DNA of 58,308 nucleotides. It comes from an uncultured Mediterraneibacter sp. GTDB lineage: Bacteria > Bacillota > Clostridia > Lachnospirales > Lachnospiraceae. Positions 1 through 7,936 of the stretch are shown piece by piece. Every line of letters begins with the position of its first letter. The first letter of the stretch is position 1. The position numbers and the translations under genes were made by a program. The stretch covers positions 1-58,308 of the forward strand of contig CALWDM010000007.1 in NCBI GenBank assembly GCA_944376695.1. The letters are read 5' to 3'. Under the pieces are notes generated by a model. That model saw nothing but the letters and a program-made list of their open reading frames with translations. It was not told the origin of the DNA and searched no databases.

Positions 1-16
1 AAGCCCTTTTATGAAA

Positions 17-182
17 GTGACATTTTCTCAAGTGAAACTTAAAATTAAAAAGTGACATTTTCAAAAGTTATTGACATCGGTCAGAGCACTTATATCATAG
101 CTCCGGTCTGTCAGGGCATCGGATGCGTATTATCACAAATGTACATTTTTTTTTCTCTTTTTTAGTTACTCGTGACATTGTC
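17..182. repeat. Three GTGACATTKTC direct repeats upstream of the ABC ATPase
   Basis: The 11-mer GTGACATTTTC occurs at 17-27 and 52-62 and GTGACATTGTC at 172-182, all in the same orientation. The first two sit upstream of the candidate promoter at 71-99 and the third sits downstream of it. This arrangement would suit a regulator-binding site, but no regulator can be named from the sequence. The rest of the 252-base region is AT-rich leader with a T-run at 147-163. Confidence 0.45.
71..99 (+). promoter_or_regulatory. Candidate sigma-A promoter for the ABC ATPase gene
   Basis: TTGACA at 71-76 is followed after 17 bases by ATCATA at 94-99. The -35 box is perfect and the -10 box is weak. The gene starts about 155 bases downstream, leaving a long leader. 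Confidence 0.45.
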
Positions 183-252
183 CATTTCTGCCCGGAGAAG
201 TATACTGATTTCAGATTCAAAGAGAAACATTTTTTAAGGAGGCAATATAACA

Positions 253-1365
253 ATGGCAAGTTTATCACTTGAAGGCATTCAGAAAATTTATCCGAACGGA
301 TTCCACGCTGTAAAGGATTTCAACCTTGAGATCGCTGACAAAGAGTTTATCATCTTTGTAGGACCTTCCGGATGTGGAAAATCCACAACACTTCGTATGA
401 TCGCAGGTCTGGAGGACATCTCCGGCGGTACACTTAAGATCGACGGAAAGGTTATGAACGATGTAGAGCCAAAGGACCGTGATATCGCAATGGTATTCCA
501 GAACTATGCTCTGTATCCGCACATGACAGTATATGATAACATGGCATTCGGTCTGAAACTCCGCAAAGTTCCGAAGGATGAGATCGACAGAAAGGTAAAA
601 GAGGCAGCAAGGATCCTTGACCTTGACAAACTGCTTGACCGTAAACCGAAGGCTCTTTCCGGCGGACAGAGACAGCGTGTCGCTATGGGGCGTGCGATCG
701 TGCGTAATCCGAAGGTCTTCCTGATGGACGAGCCGCTGTCCAACCTGGATGCAAAGCTGAGAGTCCAGATGCGTATCGAGATCTCCAAGCTTCATGAGAA
801 CCTGGGCGCTACGATCATTTATGTAACACATGACCAGACAGAGGCTATGACGCTTGGTACAAGGATCGTTGTTATGAAAGACGGTGTCGTACAGCAGGTT
901 GATACACCGCAGAACCTTTACAATACACCGTGCAATCTGTTCGTTGCAGGCTTCATCGGATCTCCGCAGATGAACTTCCTTGACGCTGTATGCAATGTAA
1001 AGGGTGATGACGTTACTCTCACGATCGGTGAACATGTACTGAAGGTTCCGGTCTCCAAGAAGAAAGCGCTCATTGAAGGCGGATACAACGGTAAGACAGT
1101 TGTTCTTGGAATCCGTCCTGAGGACGTACATGATTCAGAGGCATTTATCAGCAATTCTCCGGACAGCGTTGTTACATCTACGATCAAAGTATACGAGCTG
1201 CTCGGCGCAGAAGTATTCCTGTATTTCGATGTGGCAGGCATTCAGATGACAGCACGTGTGAACCCGCGTACAACACTGAGAACAGGCGACAAGGCTGTAT
1301 TCGCACTCGACATGGAGAAGATTCACATCTTTGACAAAGAGACAGAGTTGACGATTACGAACTAA
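253..1365 (+). CDS. ugpC: Sugar ABC transporter ATP-binding protein (MsmK/UgpC/MalK family)
   Basis: This 370-aa ATPase energises carbohydrate ABC importers on the cytoplasmic face of the membrane. Walker A GPSGCGKS lies at residues 37-44, the signature LSGGQ at 135-139, Walker B VFLMDE at 155-160 and the switch His at 193. The C-terminal ~120 residues have the TOBE/OB-fold layout of the MalK group. No permease or binding protein lies beside it, and it is closed by its own terminator at 1461. This suits a shared ATPase serving several sugar importers, as MsmX does in Bacillus (known for that family, inferred here). The start follows AAGGAGG with 9 bases of spacing. Family assignment is secure; the substrate is not visible. 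Confidence 0.93.
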   Translation: MASLSLEGIQKIYPNGFHAVKDFNLEIADKEFIIFVGPSGCGKSTTLRMIAGLEDISGGTLKIDGKVMNDVEPKDRDIAMVFQNYALYPHMTVYDNMAFGLKLRKVPKDEIDRKVKEAARILDLDKLLDRKPKALSGGQRQRVAMGRAIVRNPKVFLMDEPLSNLDAKLRVQMRIEISKLHENLGATIIYVTHDQTEAMTLGTRIVVMKDGVVQQVDTPQNLYNTPCNLFVAGFIGSPQMNFLDAVCNVKGDDVTLTIGEHVLKVPVSKKKALIEGGYNGKTVVLGIRPEDVHDSEAFISNSPDSVVTSTIKVYELLGAEVFLYFDVAGIQMTARVNPRTTLRTGDKAVFALDMEKIHIFDKETELTITN

Positions 1366-1460
1366 TACTATAAAATTGGAATAGCAGCGAAGCGGTCGCT
1401 GAGATGCTATTCATGGCTGGACGGTGTCTGCCGACAGCCGCCGCTTATCGAACATATCAA

Positions 1461-1495
1461 GGGGGCTGCACTTTTTACCGGTGCAGCCCCTTTTT
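1461..1495 (+). terminator. Rho-independent terminator after the ABC ATPase
   Basis: The arms GGGGCTGCAC and GTGCAGCCCC form a perfect 10-bp stem around a 9-base loop, followed by TTTTT. It separates the ATPase gene from the PucR-type gene, whose start is only 17 bases further on. Confidence 0.85.
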
Positions 1496-1512
1496 AACAA
1501 CGAGGAAAAAAG

Positions 1513-2418
1513 ATGGATCACACACAGGAACTGCAGAAAGCGCTGCAGGAGTTAAGGCGTATTACAGGCATTTGCCTCGACGTGCCGGCAGCGTCGCAAG
1601 AGGAGGCTGAGCAGGCGCTTGCACAGATACGGCGCCTGTGTACGGCCTATAAAGAGAAATATAATAAGACGGATTTCCTTCAGAGCCTGCTGACCGGAGG
1701 GGTCCCTTCGTATGACATCCGTGACCGCGCCTCGCGGCTTCATATCAATGTGGATGAACGGCGCGTGCTTTTTCTCCTTGAGACAAAAAGAATGGATGAG
1801 ACTGTGACTGAAATACTGAAAAGCCTGTTTCCGTCACAGACGAAAACTTATCTTGTACCGGTCTCTGAAAAAGCGGCTGCGATCCTCCGGCCCATGAGGG
1901 CGGCGGAAACAGCAGACAATGTCAGGGGGATCGCGAGGGCCATAGTGGATACGATGAATACGGAGGCTCTTGCACATGTCCGGCTGGCGTACAGCTCTAT
2001 TATCGGGACGCTGTCAGATCTGCCCGGCGCTTTTCAGGAGGCAAGCCTGGCTCTGAAAGTCGGCAGGCTTTTTTATTCAGAGCAGACGGTTTTCCCGTAT
2101 AACGAGCTCGGGATGGGGCGGCTTATTTACCGTCTCCCGTTCCCTCTGTGTGAAAATTTTCTGAAGGAGATATTCGGGGAGGAAATCCCGGAATCATTTG
2201 ATGAGGATACGACTGCCACGATCAACCGGTTCTTTCAGAACAATCTCAATATTGCGGAGACTGCGCGGCAGCTCCACATGCACAGGAATACGCTCATCTA
2301 CCGTCTGGAGCAGATACAGAAGCGGACGGGTCTTGACCTCCGCCTTTTCGAGGACGCCATGACCTTTAAGGTCGCTACAATGGTAATCAATTATTTAAAT
2401 GCAGAAAGGAACCAGTAG
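1513..2418 (+). CDS. PucR/CdaR-type helix-turn-helix regulator
   Basis: This 301-aa protein carries a PucR-type helix-turn-helix at about residues 244-285 (NLNIAETARQLHMHRNTLIY), the C-terminal domain typical of CdaR/PucR sugar-diacid and purine regulators. The middle region has the GGDEF-like CdaR layout, and the first ~60 residues are polar and partly coiled-coil-like. Family members respond to small metabolites. Because the gene follows the sugar ATPase, a role in carbohydrate control is plausible but not shown. The start uses GAGGAAAAAAG. The next gene begins 3 bases after the stop, so the two are probably co-transcribed. Confidence 0.82.
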   Translation: MDHTQELQKALQELRRITGICLDVPAASQEEAEQALAQIRRLCTAYKEKYNKTDFLQSLLTGGVPSYDIRDRASRLHINVDERRVLFLLETKRMDETVTEILKSLFPSQTKTYLVPVSEKAAAILRPMRAAETADNVRGIARAIVDTMNTEALAHVRLAYSSIIGTLSDLPGAFQEASLALKVGRLFYSEQTVFPYNELGMGRLIYRLPFPLCENFLKEIFGEEIPESFDEDTTATINRFFQNNLNIAETARQLHMHRNTLIYRLEQIQKRTGLDLRLFEDAMTFKVATMVINYLNAERNQ

Positions 2419-2421
2419 ATT

Positions 2422-2922
2422 ATGAATGATGCATTATATGAACTGATCGTAGCCCGCAGACCAAAGCCGTATGACCTGCCCGTGAGGATCCTTGTGATCC
2501 TCGTGATCGTAGCGATCGCAGTGCTCGGGATGCCTTTCTTTGGATTTTTCTCTTTTGTGGCAGCGGTGTTGGCAGCGATACTGGCATATTACTTTATCTT
2601 CCCGAGGCTGAATGTGGAGTATGAATATATGCTCCTGAATCATGACCTGCAGATCGATGTGATCTACAACCGGGAAAAAAGGAAGAAACTGAAAAGCTTT
2701 GATATCCAGACAGCAGAGATCATCGCTCCAAAAGGTTCACCCCGGCTGAATTCTTTTAAGCCAGACAAGGTGTTTGATTACAGTTCGGGAAATCCTTCCG
2801 CAAAGGTGTATGCGATCATCATCTCCCTGGACCAGAATAATGCCTGTATCTATATTGAACCGGATGAGAAAATGCTGGATCATATGAAACACTGGATGGG
2901 GATGAAACTTTATCAGGATTAA
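2422..2922 (+). CDS. Small membrane protein, DUF6106-like
   Basis: This 166-aa protein has a short polar N-terminus, two closely spaced hydrophobic segments at about residues 22-57 and then a ~105-residue soluble domain with alternating beta-like stretches. No catalytic motif is visible. It resembles the DUF6106 family of Clostridia (recalled from memory, not searched). It follows the PucR-type gene by 3 bases, so it is likely its operon partner. Function is unknown. Confidence 0.7.
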   Translation: MNDALYELIVARRPKPYDLPVRILVILVIVAIAVLGMPFFGFFSFVAAVLAAILAYYFIFPRLNVEYEYMLLNHDLQIDVIYNREKRKKLKSFDIQTAEIIAPKGSPRLNSFKPDKVFDYSSGNPSAKVYAIIISLDQNNACIYIEPDEKMLDHMKHWMGMKLYQD

Positions 2923-2924
2923 AT

Positions 2925-3277
2925 CTGGATTTGCGGGGGAGTGCGCCGCTTGGTTAAATGTCCGAAAACAGCGAAGCGCGGTTATAGAAGACGTATTCAG
3001 CGCGGGGATATGGCTGGCATTGGCTCCGCTCTATGAGGCAGGAAAAACTACGAAATCCGGAACTATGCTAAATACAGAAATCAGCAGGCGGCAATTCGAC
3101 TTCGTCTCAGACAATCCGCCTGCTGATTTCAACGCATAGTCCCGGATTTCTACTTTTTCCAGGCCTCATTCCGAAGTCGCCTCACCCACCCGTATCTCCG
3201 CGCTGAAAGGTGTTCGAGAAAGGCACTTCGTTGTTTTCTGGTTTCCTCAAGCCGGAAGGTTCCCCGACAAATCCAGA
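2925..3277. repeat. ~350-nt imperfect palindrome between convergent genes
   Basis: The two halves are imperfect reverse complements along almost their whole length. The outer ends are ATCTGGATTTG and CAAATCCAGAT. Paired blocks further in include AAAACAGCGAAG with CTTCGTTGTTTT, TTCAGCGCGG with CCGCGCTGAA, a GAAATCCGG/CCGGATTTC pair and GAAATCAGCAGGCGG with its exact complement. Folded as RNA this gives a stem of roughly 150 bp with bulges. It fills the whole gap between the convergent DUF6106-like gene and aroB, and no open frame in it looks coding. It could be a MITE-like element, a very long bidirectional terminator or a structured RNA. Confidence 0.75.
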
Positions 3278-3280
3278 TCT

Positions 3281-4339
3281 TTAACACATACAGTCCGGAA
3301 AGAATCCTGCATCTGTGGGATAGACATAACTTTTTCCCATTTCTTTCAGGAGTACGACATTCAGATGCCCGTTCAGGTTCTTCTTGTCCAGCTTGACAGC
3401 TTCAGTCAGGTCGGACATGGGCAGTCCGCAGGAGGAGGGCAGTCCATAGATTTCCAGTGCCTTTTTGATCTTTTCCGCACATCCCGGCGCTGTCAGTCCT
3501 TTTTCTTCTGCAATCTTTGTGATCTGATACATGCCGATCCCTACCGCTTCTCCGTGACTTTCCCTCTCATAATGATAATATTGTTCAACAGTGTGGGCAA
3601 GGGTGTGCCCGAAGTTCAGGAGCATGCGCTCGCCGGTGTCGAACTGGTCAGCCTCAACGACCATCCGTTTGATATCCACGCACCTGGCTATGATCTCAGT
3701 GAGTTCAGGTTTCAGATCCTCAAAAGAGTCATGAGCGCAGAGACGGTCAAAAAGTGAGCTGTCTTTGATGCATCCGTATTTGATGACTTCCCCCATGCCG
3801 TCACTGATGAAGTGGGGCGGGAGTGTGTCCAGGACGTCGGGGTCGATGAGCACAAGCTTTGGATGATAGAATGCGCCCACAAGGTTTTTCCCCTGGGGCA
3901 GGTCAACCGCGACTTTACCTCCTACCGAGGAGTCTACCTGAGCCAGCAGGGAGGTTGGGATCTGGACCAGCTTCACCCCGCGGAGAAAGCTGGCAGCGGC
4001 GAATCCTGCCAGGTCGCCGATCACACCGCCGCCCAGAGCGATCACAAGGTCACTGCGGGATATTTTGGCGGTGAGCATGGAGCTGTAAACCTCAGGAAGA
4101 GTCTGGAAACTTTTTGTAGGCTCACCGTGGGGAAGGACGAGGGAATGACATTCATAGCCGCAGGAGTCCAGAGAGGAGATGAGAGTTTCGCCATACAGGG
4201 GAAAAACATTGTCATCAGATATTACCATGATTTTTTTTCCGCTGAAACACTCGGATACATGTTTTCCTGCTTTGGAGAGAATGCCGCTCTCTATATAGAC
4301 AGGATAACTGTTTTTTTGTAAATTAACTGTCAAAATCAT
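3281..4339 (-). CDS. aroB: 3-dehydroquinate synthase
   Basis: AroB converts DAHP to 3-dehydroquinate, step 2 of the shikimate pathway, using NAD and a metal ion. The 352-aa product has the NAD-binding stretch GGGVIGDLAGFAA. It also has the metal-ligand motifs DGMGEVIKYG (Glu), LLNFGHTLAHT (His) and ESHGEAVGIGM (His). I place the start at 4339 because AAGGAG lies 9 bases upstream; an in-frame ATG 11 codons earlier lacks such a site. It follows aroF on the minus strand, and the gap holds a terminator-like hairpin. Confidence 0.95.
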   Translation of the reverse strand: MILTVNLQKNSYPVYIESGILSKAGKHVSECFSGKKIMVISDDNVFPLYGETLISSLDSCGYECHSLVLPHGEPTKSFQTLPEVYSSMLTAKISRSDLVIALGGGVIGDLAGFAAASFLRGVKLVQIPTSLLAQVDSSVGGKVAVDLPQGKNLVGAFYHPKLVLIDPDVLDTLPPHFISDGMGEVIKYGCIKDSSLFDRLCAHDSFEDLKPELTEIIARCVDIKRMVVEADQFDTGERMLLNFGHTLAHTVEQYYHYERESHGEAVGIGMYQITKIAEEKGLTAPGCAEKIKKALEIYGLPSSCGLPMSDLTEAVKLDKKNLNGHLNVVLLKEMGKSYVYPTDAGFFPDCMC

Positions 4340-4370
4340 GAGTTGTGTCTCCTTTATAAACATATCTGGC

Positions 4371-4412
4371 AAAAGGGGTCAGACCCCTGACAAGAGGGGT
4401 CTGACCCCTTTT
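4371..4412 (-). terminator. Perfect hairpin between aroF and aroB
   Basis: Arms at 4371-4387 and 4396-4412 pair over 17 bp and each strand ends in four T. It begins 8 bases after the aroF stop and ends 32 bases before the aroB start. It could end part of the aroF transcription, act in both directions, or set the aroF:aroB ratio. The GGGGTCAGACCCC core also makes each arm partly self-complementary. Confidence 0.7.
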
Positions 4413-4420
4413 AGGAAAAT

Positions 4421-5434
4421 TTACAGAATTTTTCCAACAACTTCCGCAATTTGTTTTACCTGATTAAGCAGTGTATCATATTTTTCCGGTTTCAGAGACT
4501 GGGCTCCATCGCACAGCGCGCATTCCGGGTTATTGTGGACTTCTACCATGAGACCGTCTGCTCCGGCGGCGACAGCTGCTTTTGCCATAGGCTCTACGAG
4601 CCACCATTTTCCTCCGGCATGGCTTGGGTCGACGACGATCGGGAGATGGGTCTTTTTGTGGAGGACCGGGATGCTCTGGAGATCCAGGGTATTTCTTGTG
4701 TATGTCTCAAAGGTACGGATCCCGCGCTCACAGAGGATGACGTTCTCGTTTCCGGCCGCCATGATATATTCTGCGGACATGATCCACTCTTCGTAGGTGG
4801 CGTTCAATCCGCGTTTGAGAAGGATGGGGCGGTCCACCTGACCGAGCTGTTTCAGGAGATCAAAGTTCTGCATGTTGCGCGCGCCGATCTGGATCAGGTC
4901 TACTTTTTCATTGAAGACGTCAAGATACTGTGCTGACATAAGCTCTGTTACAATAGGAAGCCCGATTTCTTCTTTTACTTTGCAGAGGATATCCAGTCCT
5001 TCCAGACCGAGCCCCTGGAAAGAGTACGGGCTGGTCCGCGGTTTGAACGCGCCTCCGCGCAGGAGATTGGCGCCGGAAGCTTTGGCTGCTTTGGCGATCT
5101 CGAGCACCTGCTCGAATGATTCCACGGAGCAGGGACCTGCGATAAGTCCCATATGCCCGCCGCCGATTTTGACGCCGGATACATCGATCACGGAATCCTC
5201 CGGGTGGAAGGCACGGTTTGCCAGTTTGTACGGTTCCTGTACATGCATGACTTTGTCAACGCTGCTGTCTACCTCAAAAAGTCTAGGGTCGATCAGTGTC
5301 GTATCGCCGATACATCCGATGATGGTCATCTCTGTACCGCGTACAATGTGAGTATCAAGACCTCTGTGTTTAATGAGGTTTTCAACACGGGTGATATTTT
5401 CTTCTGTTGTGTGTGGTTTAAGTACAATGATCAT
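4421..5434 (-). CDS. aroF: DAHP synthase (3-deoxy-7-phosphoheptulonate synthase), type I-beta
   Basis: This enzyme condenses phosphoenolpyruvate and erythrose-4-phosphate, the entry step of aromatic amino acid synthesis. The 337-aa protein has an N-terminal ~70-residue ferredoxin-like regulatory extension and then the barrel with AGPCSVES, KPRTSPYSFQGLG, the active-site DPSHAGG and VEVHNNPECALCDGAQSL. The extension places it in the Bacillus/Thermotoga-like type I-beta group, in which that domain mediates feedback by aromatic compounds (known for the group, inferred here). GGAGG lies upstream of the ATG. aroB is downstream in the same orientation. Confidence 0.95.
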   Translation of the reverse strand: MIIVLKPHTTEENITRVENLIKHRGLDTHIVRGTEMTIIGCIGDTTLIDPRLFEVDSSVDKVMHVQEPYKLANRAFHPEDSVIDVSGVKIGGGHMGLIAGPCSVESFEQVLEIAKAAKASGANLLRGGAFKPRTSPYSFQGLGLEGLDILCKVKEEIGLPIVTELMSAQYLDVFNEKVDLIQIGARNMQNFDLLKQLGQVDRPILLKRGLNATYEEWIMSAEYIMAAGNENVILCERGIRTFETYTRNTLDLQSIPVLHKKTHLPIVVDPSHAGGKWWLVEPMAKAAVAAGADGLMVEVHNNPECALCDGAQSLKPEKYDTLLNQVKQIAEVVGKIL

Positions 5435-5505
5435 AGCTGATTTCCTCCGGTTTTGTTTTCTGCTGTATGCCGGTCCTGTGACTTATGCCTGTCAAAAAGC
5501 ATAGT

Positions 5506-5556
5506 ACAGTTCAGACCCGCTGTTCGGAAAACCGCACAGCCTGACGGCTGAACTGT
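5506..5556. repeat. Hairpin with a dispersed 37-nt repeat
   Basis: ACAGTTCAG at 5506-5514 pairs with CTGAACTGT at 5548-5556. The right half (5523-5559, beginning TTCGGAAAAC) matches 45974-46010 at roughly 80% of positions. The rest of the 5435-5859 gap holds AT-rich DNA and an extended -10 promoter at 5609; I see no T-box or other known leader. Confidence 0.5.
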
Positions 5557-5608
5557 TACAAAGCATATTGTCTGTTAACGCGGTATACTGGCGTTTTATT
5601 GAAAAAAA

Positions 5609-5617
5609 TGATATAAT
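5609..5617 (+). promoter_or_regulatory. Extended -10 promoter candidate for lrgAB
   Basis: TGATATAAT at 5609-5617 fits TGnTATAAT. No convincing -35 box lies 17 bases upstream. The lrgA start is about 240 bases downstream, so the leader would be long. Confidence 0.4.
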
Positions 5618-5859
5618 AGGAATTAATACTAAAATATCCCAAATAACTTCGCACTGTAAAATTTTAGCTGTTTAAAGTGCGAAAACATAAGTATCATAAA
5701 ACATGATTTTGGAAATGTCAACAGATTTTTAAAGAATGGCAGAACCAGTTGCACATTCAGTTCTGCGGTGGTATCTTAATTTAAACCAGCCCTGAAAGAC
5801 AAGGGCAGATGGGAGTATATTATACAACAAAATCAGCTGAAAAGCAGAAAGGGAAAACT

Positions 5860-6402
5860 ATGAAAATCATCAGACAGATCGGGATCATCTTTCTTGTATG
5901 CTGGCTGAGCGAGGTGATAGAGAGATTCCTGCCTTTTACATTTCCGGCGAGTGTGATCGGCATGGCGCTGCTGCTTATATGCCTGCTCACCGGTGTGCTG
6001 AAGATCCGGCATATCCAGGAAAAAGCAGATTTCCTGCTGGAAAATATGGCATTTTTCTTTATACCCGCAGGAGTGAGTATCATCAATTATTTTGACATAC
6101 TGAAAAGTTCAGCGGTGCAGCTTCTCATTATCTGTGTGATTTCCACTGTGGTTACCTTTGCTGCGACAGCCTGGAGCGTGAAACTGACCATGCGCTGCAT
6201 GTCGCTGGCAGGACACGGCGGCACCGGGAGCGGACCGCGGGAGAACCGCGCGCCGGCGCCGGAAGCTGACAGTAGAAAAACAGAGCAGGAGACAGCAGCG
6301 GCTGACAGTAGAAAAACAGAGCGAAAGACAGCAGCAGCTGCGCGGAATCAGGGAGATTCTGTGACAGGCAGAAAGGAAAAGGAGGAAAAGGGCATTGAGT
6401 GA
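5860..6402 (+). CDS. lrgA: CidA/LrgA family membrane protein with a long polar tail
   Basis: LrgA/CidA proteins are small holin-like membrane proteins linked to control of murein hydrolases and overflow metabolites. Residues 1-~115 form about four membrane segments and include FPASVIGMALLLICLL, typical of the family. I place the start at 5860 behind AGAAAGGGA; a start 17 codons earlier lacks a binding site. Unusually, the protein continues with a ~65-residue Ala/Glu/Arg/Lys-rich tail containing a tandem repeat of the type ADSRKTE. The family usually ends near 120-150 residues. It overlaps lrgB by 8 bases. Confidence 0.85.
   Translation: MKIIRQIGIIFLVCWLSEVIERFLPFTFPASVIGMALLLICLLTGVLKIRHIQEKADFLLENMAFFFIPAGVSIINYFDILKSSAVQLLIICVISTVVTFAATAWSVKLTMRCMSLAGHGGTGSGPRENRAPAPEADSRKTEQETAAADSRKTERKTAAAARNQGDSVTGRKEKEEKGIE
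6264..6337 (+). repeat. Tandem ~36-nt repeat inside the lrgA tail
   Basis: Two copies begin GCTGACAGTAGAAAAACAGA and encode ADSRKTEQETAA and ADSRKTERKTAA. The copies differ at only a few bases, which points to recent duplication. The repeat is in frame, so copy number changes would lengthen or shorten the cytoplasmic tail without breaking the gene. Confidence 0.7.
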
Positions 6403-7075
6403 GATATTTGATTCCCCGTATTTTGGCATTGCGCTCAGCGTTATTACATTCTGGACCGGTGTAAAGCTCCAGCGCAGACTGAGGACACCGATCTGCAACC
6501 CGCTGATCATCGCGATCGTACTGACGTCAGGTGTGCTGCTGATTTTTCGGATCCCATATGAATCCTATAATGAAGGCGGAGAGATCATCAATATGTTTCT
6601 GGCTCCGGCGACGGCATGCCTTGCAGTGGCGATCTATACCAGGATTGGAATGCTGAAGCGGTACTGGCTGCCGATCATAGCGGGCTGCACAGCGGGATCA
6701 GTCGCATCCATGTTGAGCGTGTATGGGCTCTGCCGTCTGTTTGGTCTTGACGGGAGCATGACGGTATCTCTTCTGCCGAAATCTGTGACCACACCGATCG
6801 CAGTCAGTATTGCGGAGCCAGCAGGGGGCATGGCGCCTGTTACGGTGGTTGCTGTGATCATCACAGGGATATTAGGGAGCATAATCTCTCCTTTCCTGAT
6901 CCGTCTCTTCCGGGTCACTGATCCCATGGCAGCCGGACTTGCCATCGGAGCGTGCAGCCATGCGGGAGGCACGTCAAAGGCCATCGAGCTGGGAGAGCTG
7001 GAAGGAGCTATGAGTGGACTTGCGATTGGTATCTGCGGTATCATTACCGTGCTGATCTCTATGATAGTTCTGTGA
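6395..7075 (+). CDS. lrgB: LrgB/CidB family membrane protein
   Basis: This 226-aa protein is almost entirely hydrophobic. It carries the family stretches MLKRYWLPIIAGCTAGSVAS, SVTTPIAVSIAEPAGG and the C-terminal GACSHAGGTSKAIELGELEGA. LrgB partners LrgA in membrane transport and control of autolysis. The start is TTG at 6395, 10 bases behind AGGAGG; no better-placed ATG exists. The start lies inside the end of lrgA, so translation is probably coupled. Confidence 0.92.
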   Translation: MSEIFDSPYFGIALSVITFWTGVKLQRRLRTPICNPLIIAIVLTSGVLLIFRIPYESYNEGGEIINMFLAPATACLAVAIYTRIGMLKRYWLPIIAGCTAGSVASMLSVYGLCRLFGLDGSMTVSLLPKSVTTPIAVSIAEPAGGMAPVTVVAVIITGILGSIISPFLIRLFRVTDPMAAGLAIGACSHAGGTSKAIELGELEGAMSGLAIGICGIITVLISMIVL

Positions 7076-7112
7076 CCGAGATAACACAGATGCCTGGACG
7101 CAGGATATATGC

Positions 7113-7141
7113 ATGACAAAATGGAAAACTTATGTTATACT
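7113..7141 (+). promoter_or_regulatory. Promoter for the pyrH-rseP block
   Basis: ATGACA (7113-7118), a 17-base spacer and TATACT (7136-7141) preceded by TGT, which also gives an extended -10. It lies 66 bases upstream of pyrH. Confidence 0.6.
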
Positions 7142-7207
7142 TCATTTTAGGTCAGCGGGAGCAGAGAAACGCAGATCACTCACAGAGAAACCAAAGGAGC
7201 AGACACA

Positions 7208-7903
7208 ATGAAAAGAGTATTACTAAAGCTGAGCGGGGAAGCCCTCGCGGGAGATCAGAAGACCGGATTTGACGAGGCGACCTGCATCGGAGTCGCGGAG
7301 CAGGTGAAGAAGCTGGCCGACGACGGGATCCAGGCGGCGATCGTGACCGGCGGCGGCAATTTCTGGAGGGGGAGGACAAGCGAGACGATCGACCGGACAA
7401 AGGCAGACCAGATCGGAATGCTGGCAACAGTGATGAACTGCATCTATGTATCCGACATCTTCCGCCATGTGGGAATGAAGACCGAGGTATTTACCCCGTT
7501 CGTTTGCGGCGCCTTTACAACCCTGTTTTCAAAGGACGCGGCAGTGGAAGCGCTGGAGGCGGGGAAGGTGATCTTCTTTGCAGGCGGCACGGGACATCCG
7601 TATTTCTCCACGGATACAGGGGCTGTCTTAAGAGCGATCGAGATCGGGGCGGACGCCATGCTTCTGGCAAAGGCGATCGACGGTATCTATGACAGCGATC
7701 CCAAGGTGAACCCGAAGGCAGTGAAATATGATGAGATCTCCATCCAGGAAGTGATCGATAAGAAGCTGGCGGCAGTGGACCTGACAGCGTCTATCATGTG
7801 CCTGGAAAATAAGATGCCCATGCTCGTGTTCGGGCTGAACGAAGAGAACAGTATTGTGGAGACGATGAGCGGTAATTTCACAGGGACGAGAGTCACAGTT
7901 TAA
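7208..7903 (+). CDS. pyrH: UMP kinase
   Basis: PyrH phosphorylates UMP to UDP in pyrimidine nucleotide synthesis. The 231-aa product has the amino-acid-kinase fold signatures KRVLLKLSGEAL at the N-terminus, VTGGGNFWRG in the middle and KATKIDG-like AKAIDGIYDSDPK near residue 155. Length matches the family. RBS AAAGGAGC precedes the ATG. It heads the block pyrH-frr-uppS-cdsA-dxr-rseP, an order widely kept in bacteria. Confidence 0.97.
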   Translation: MKRVLLKLSGEALAGDQKTGFDEATCIGVAEQVKKLADDGIQAAIVTGGGNFWRGRTSETIDRTKADQIGMLATVMNCIYVSDIFRHVGMKTEVFTPFVCGAFTTLFSKDAAVEALEAGKVIFFAGGTGHPYFSTDTGAVLRAIEIGADAMLLAKAIDGIYDSDPKVNPKAVKYDEISIQEVIDKKLAAVDLTASIMCLENKMPMLVFGLNEENSIVETMSGNFTGTRVTV

Positions 7904-7936
7904 ACTATAAAATAAATATCCAGGAGGACTTGAAGC

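Noticed and set aside
5435-5859. Possible T-box or riboswitch upstream of aroF
   Set aside because: No T-box sequence (GGGTGGNACCGCG-like) or other known riboswitch core is visible on the minus strand; only the short hairpin and the dispersed repeat.
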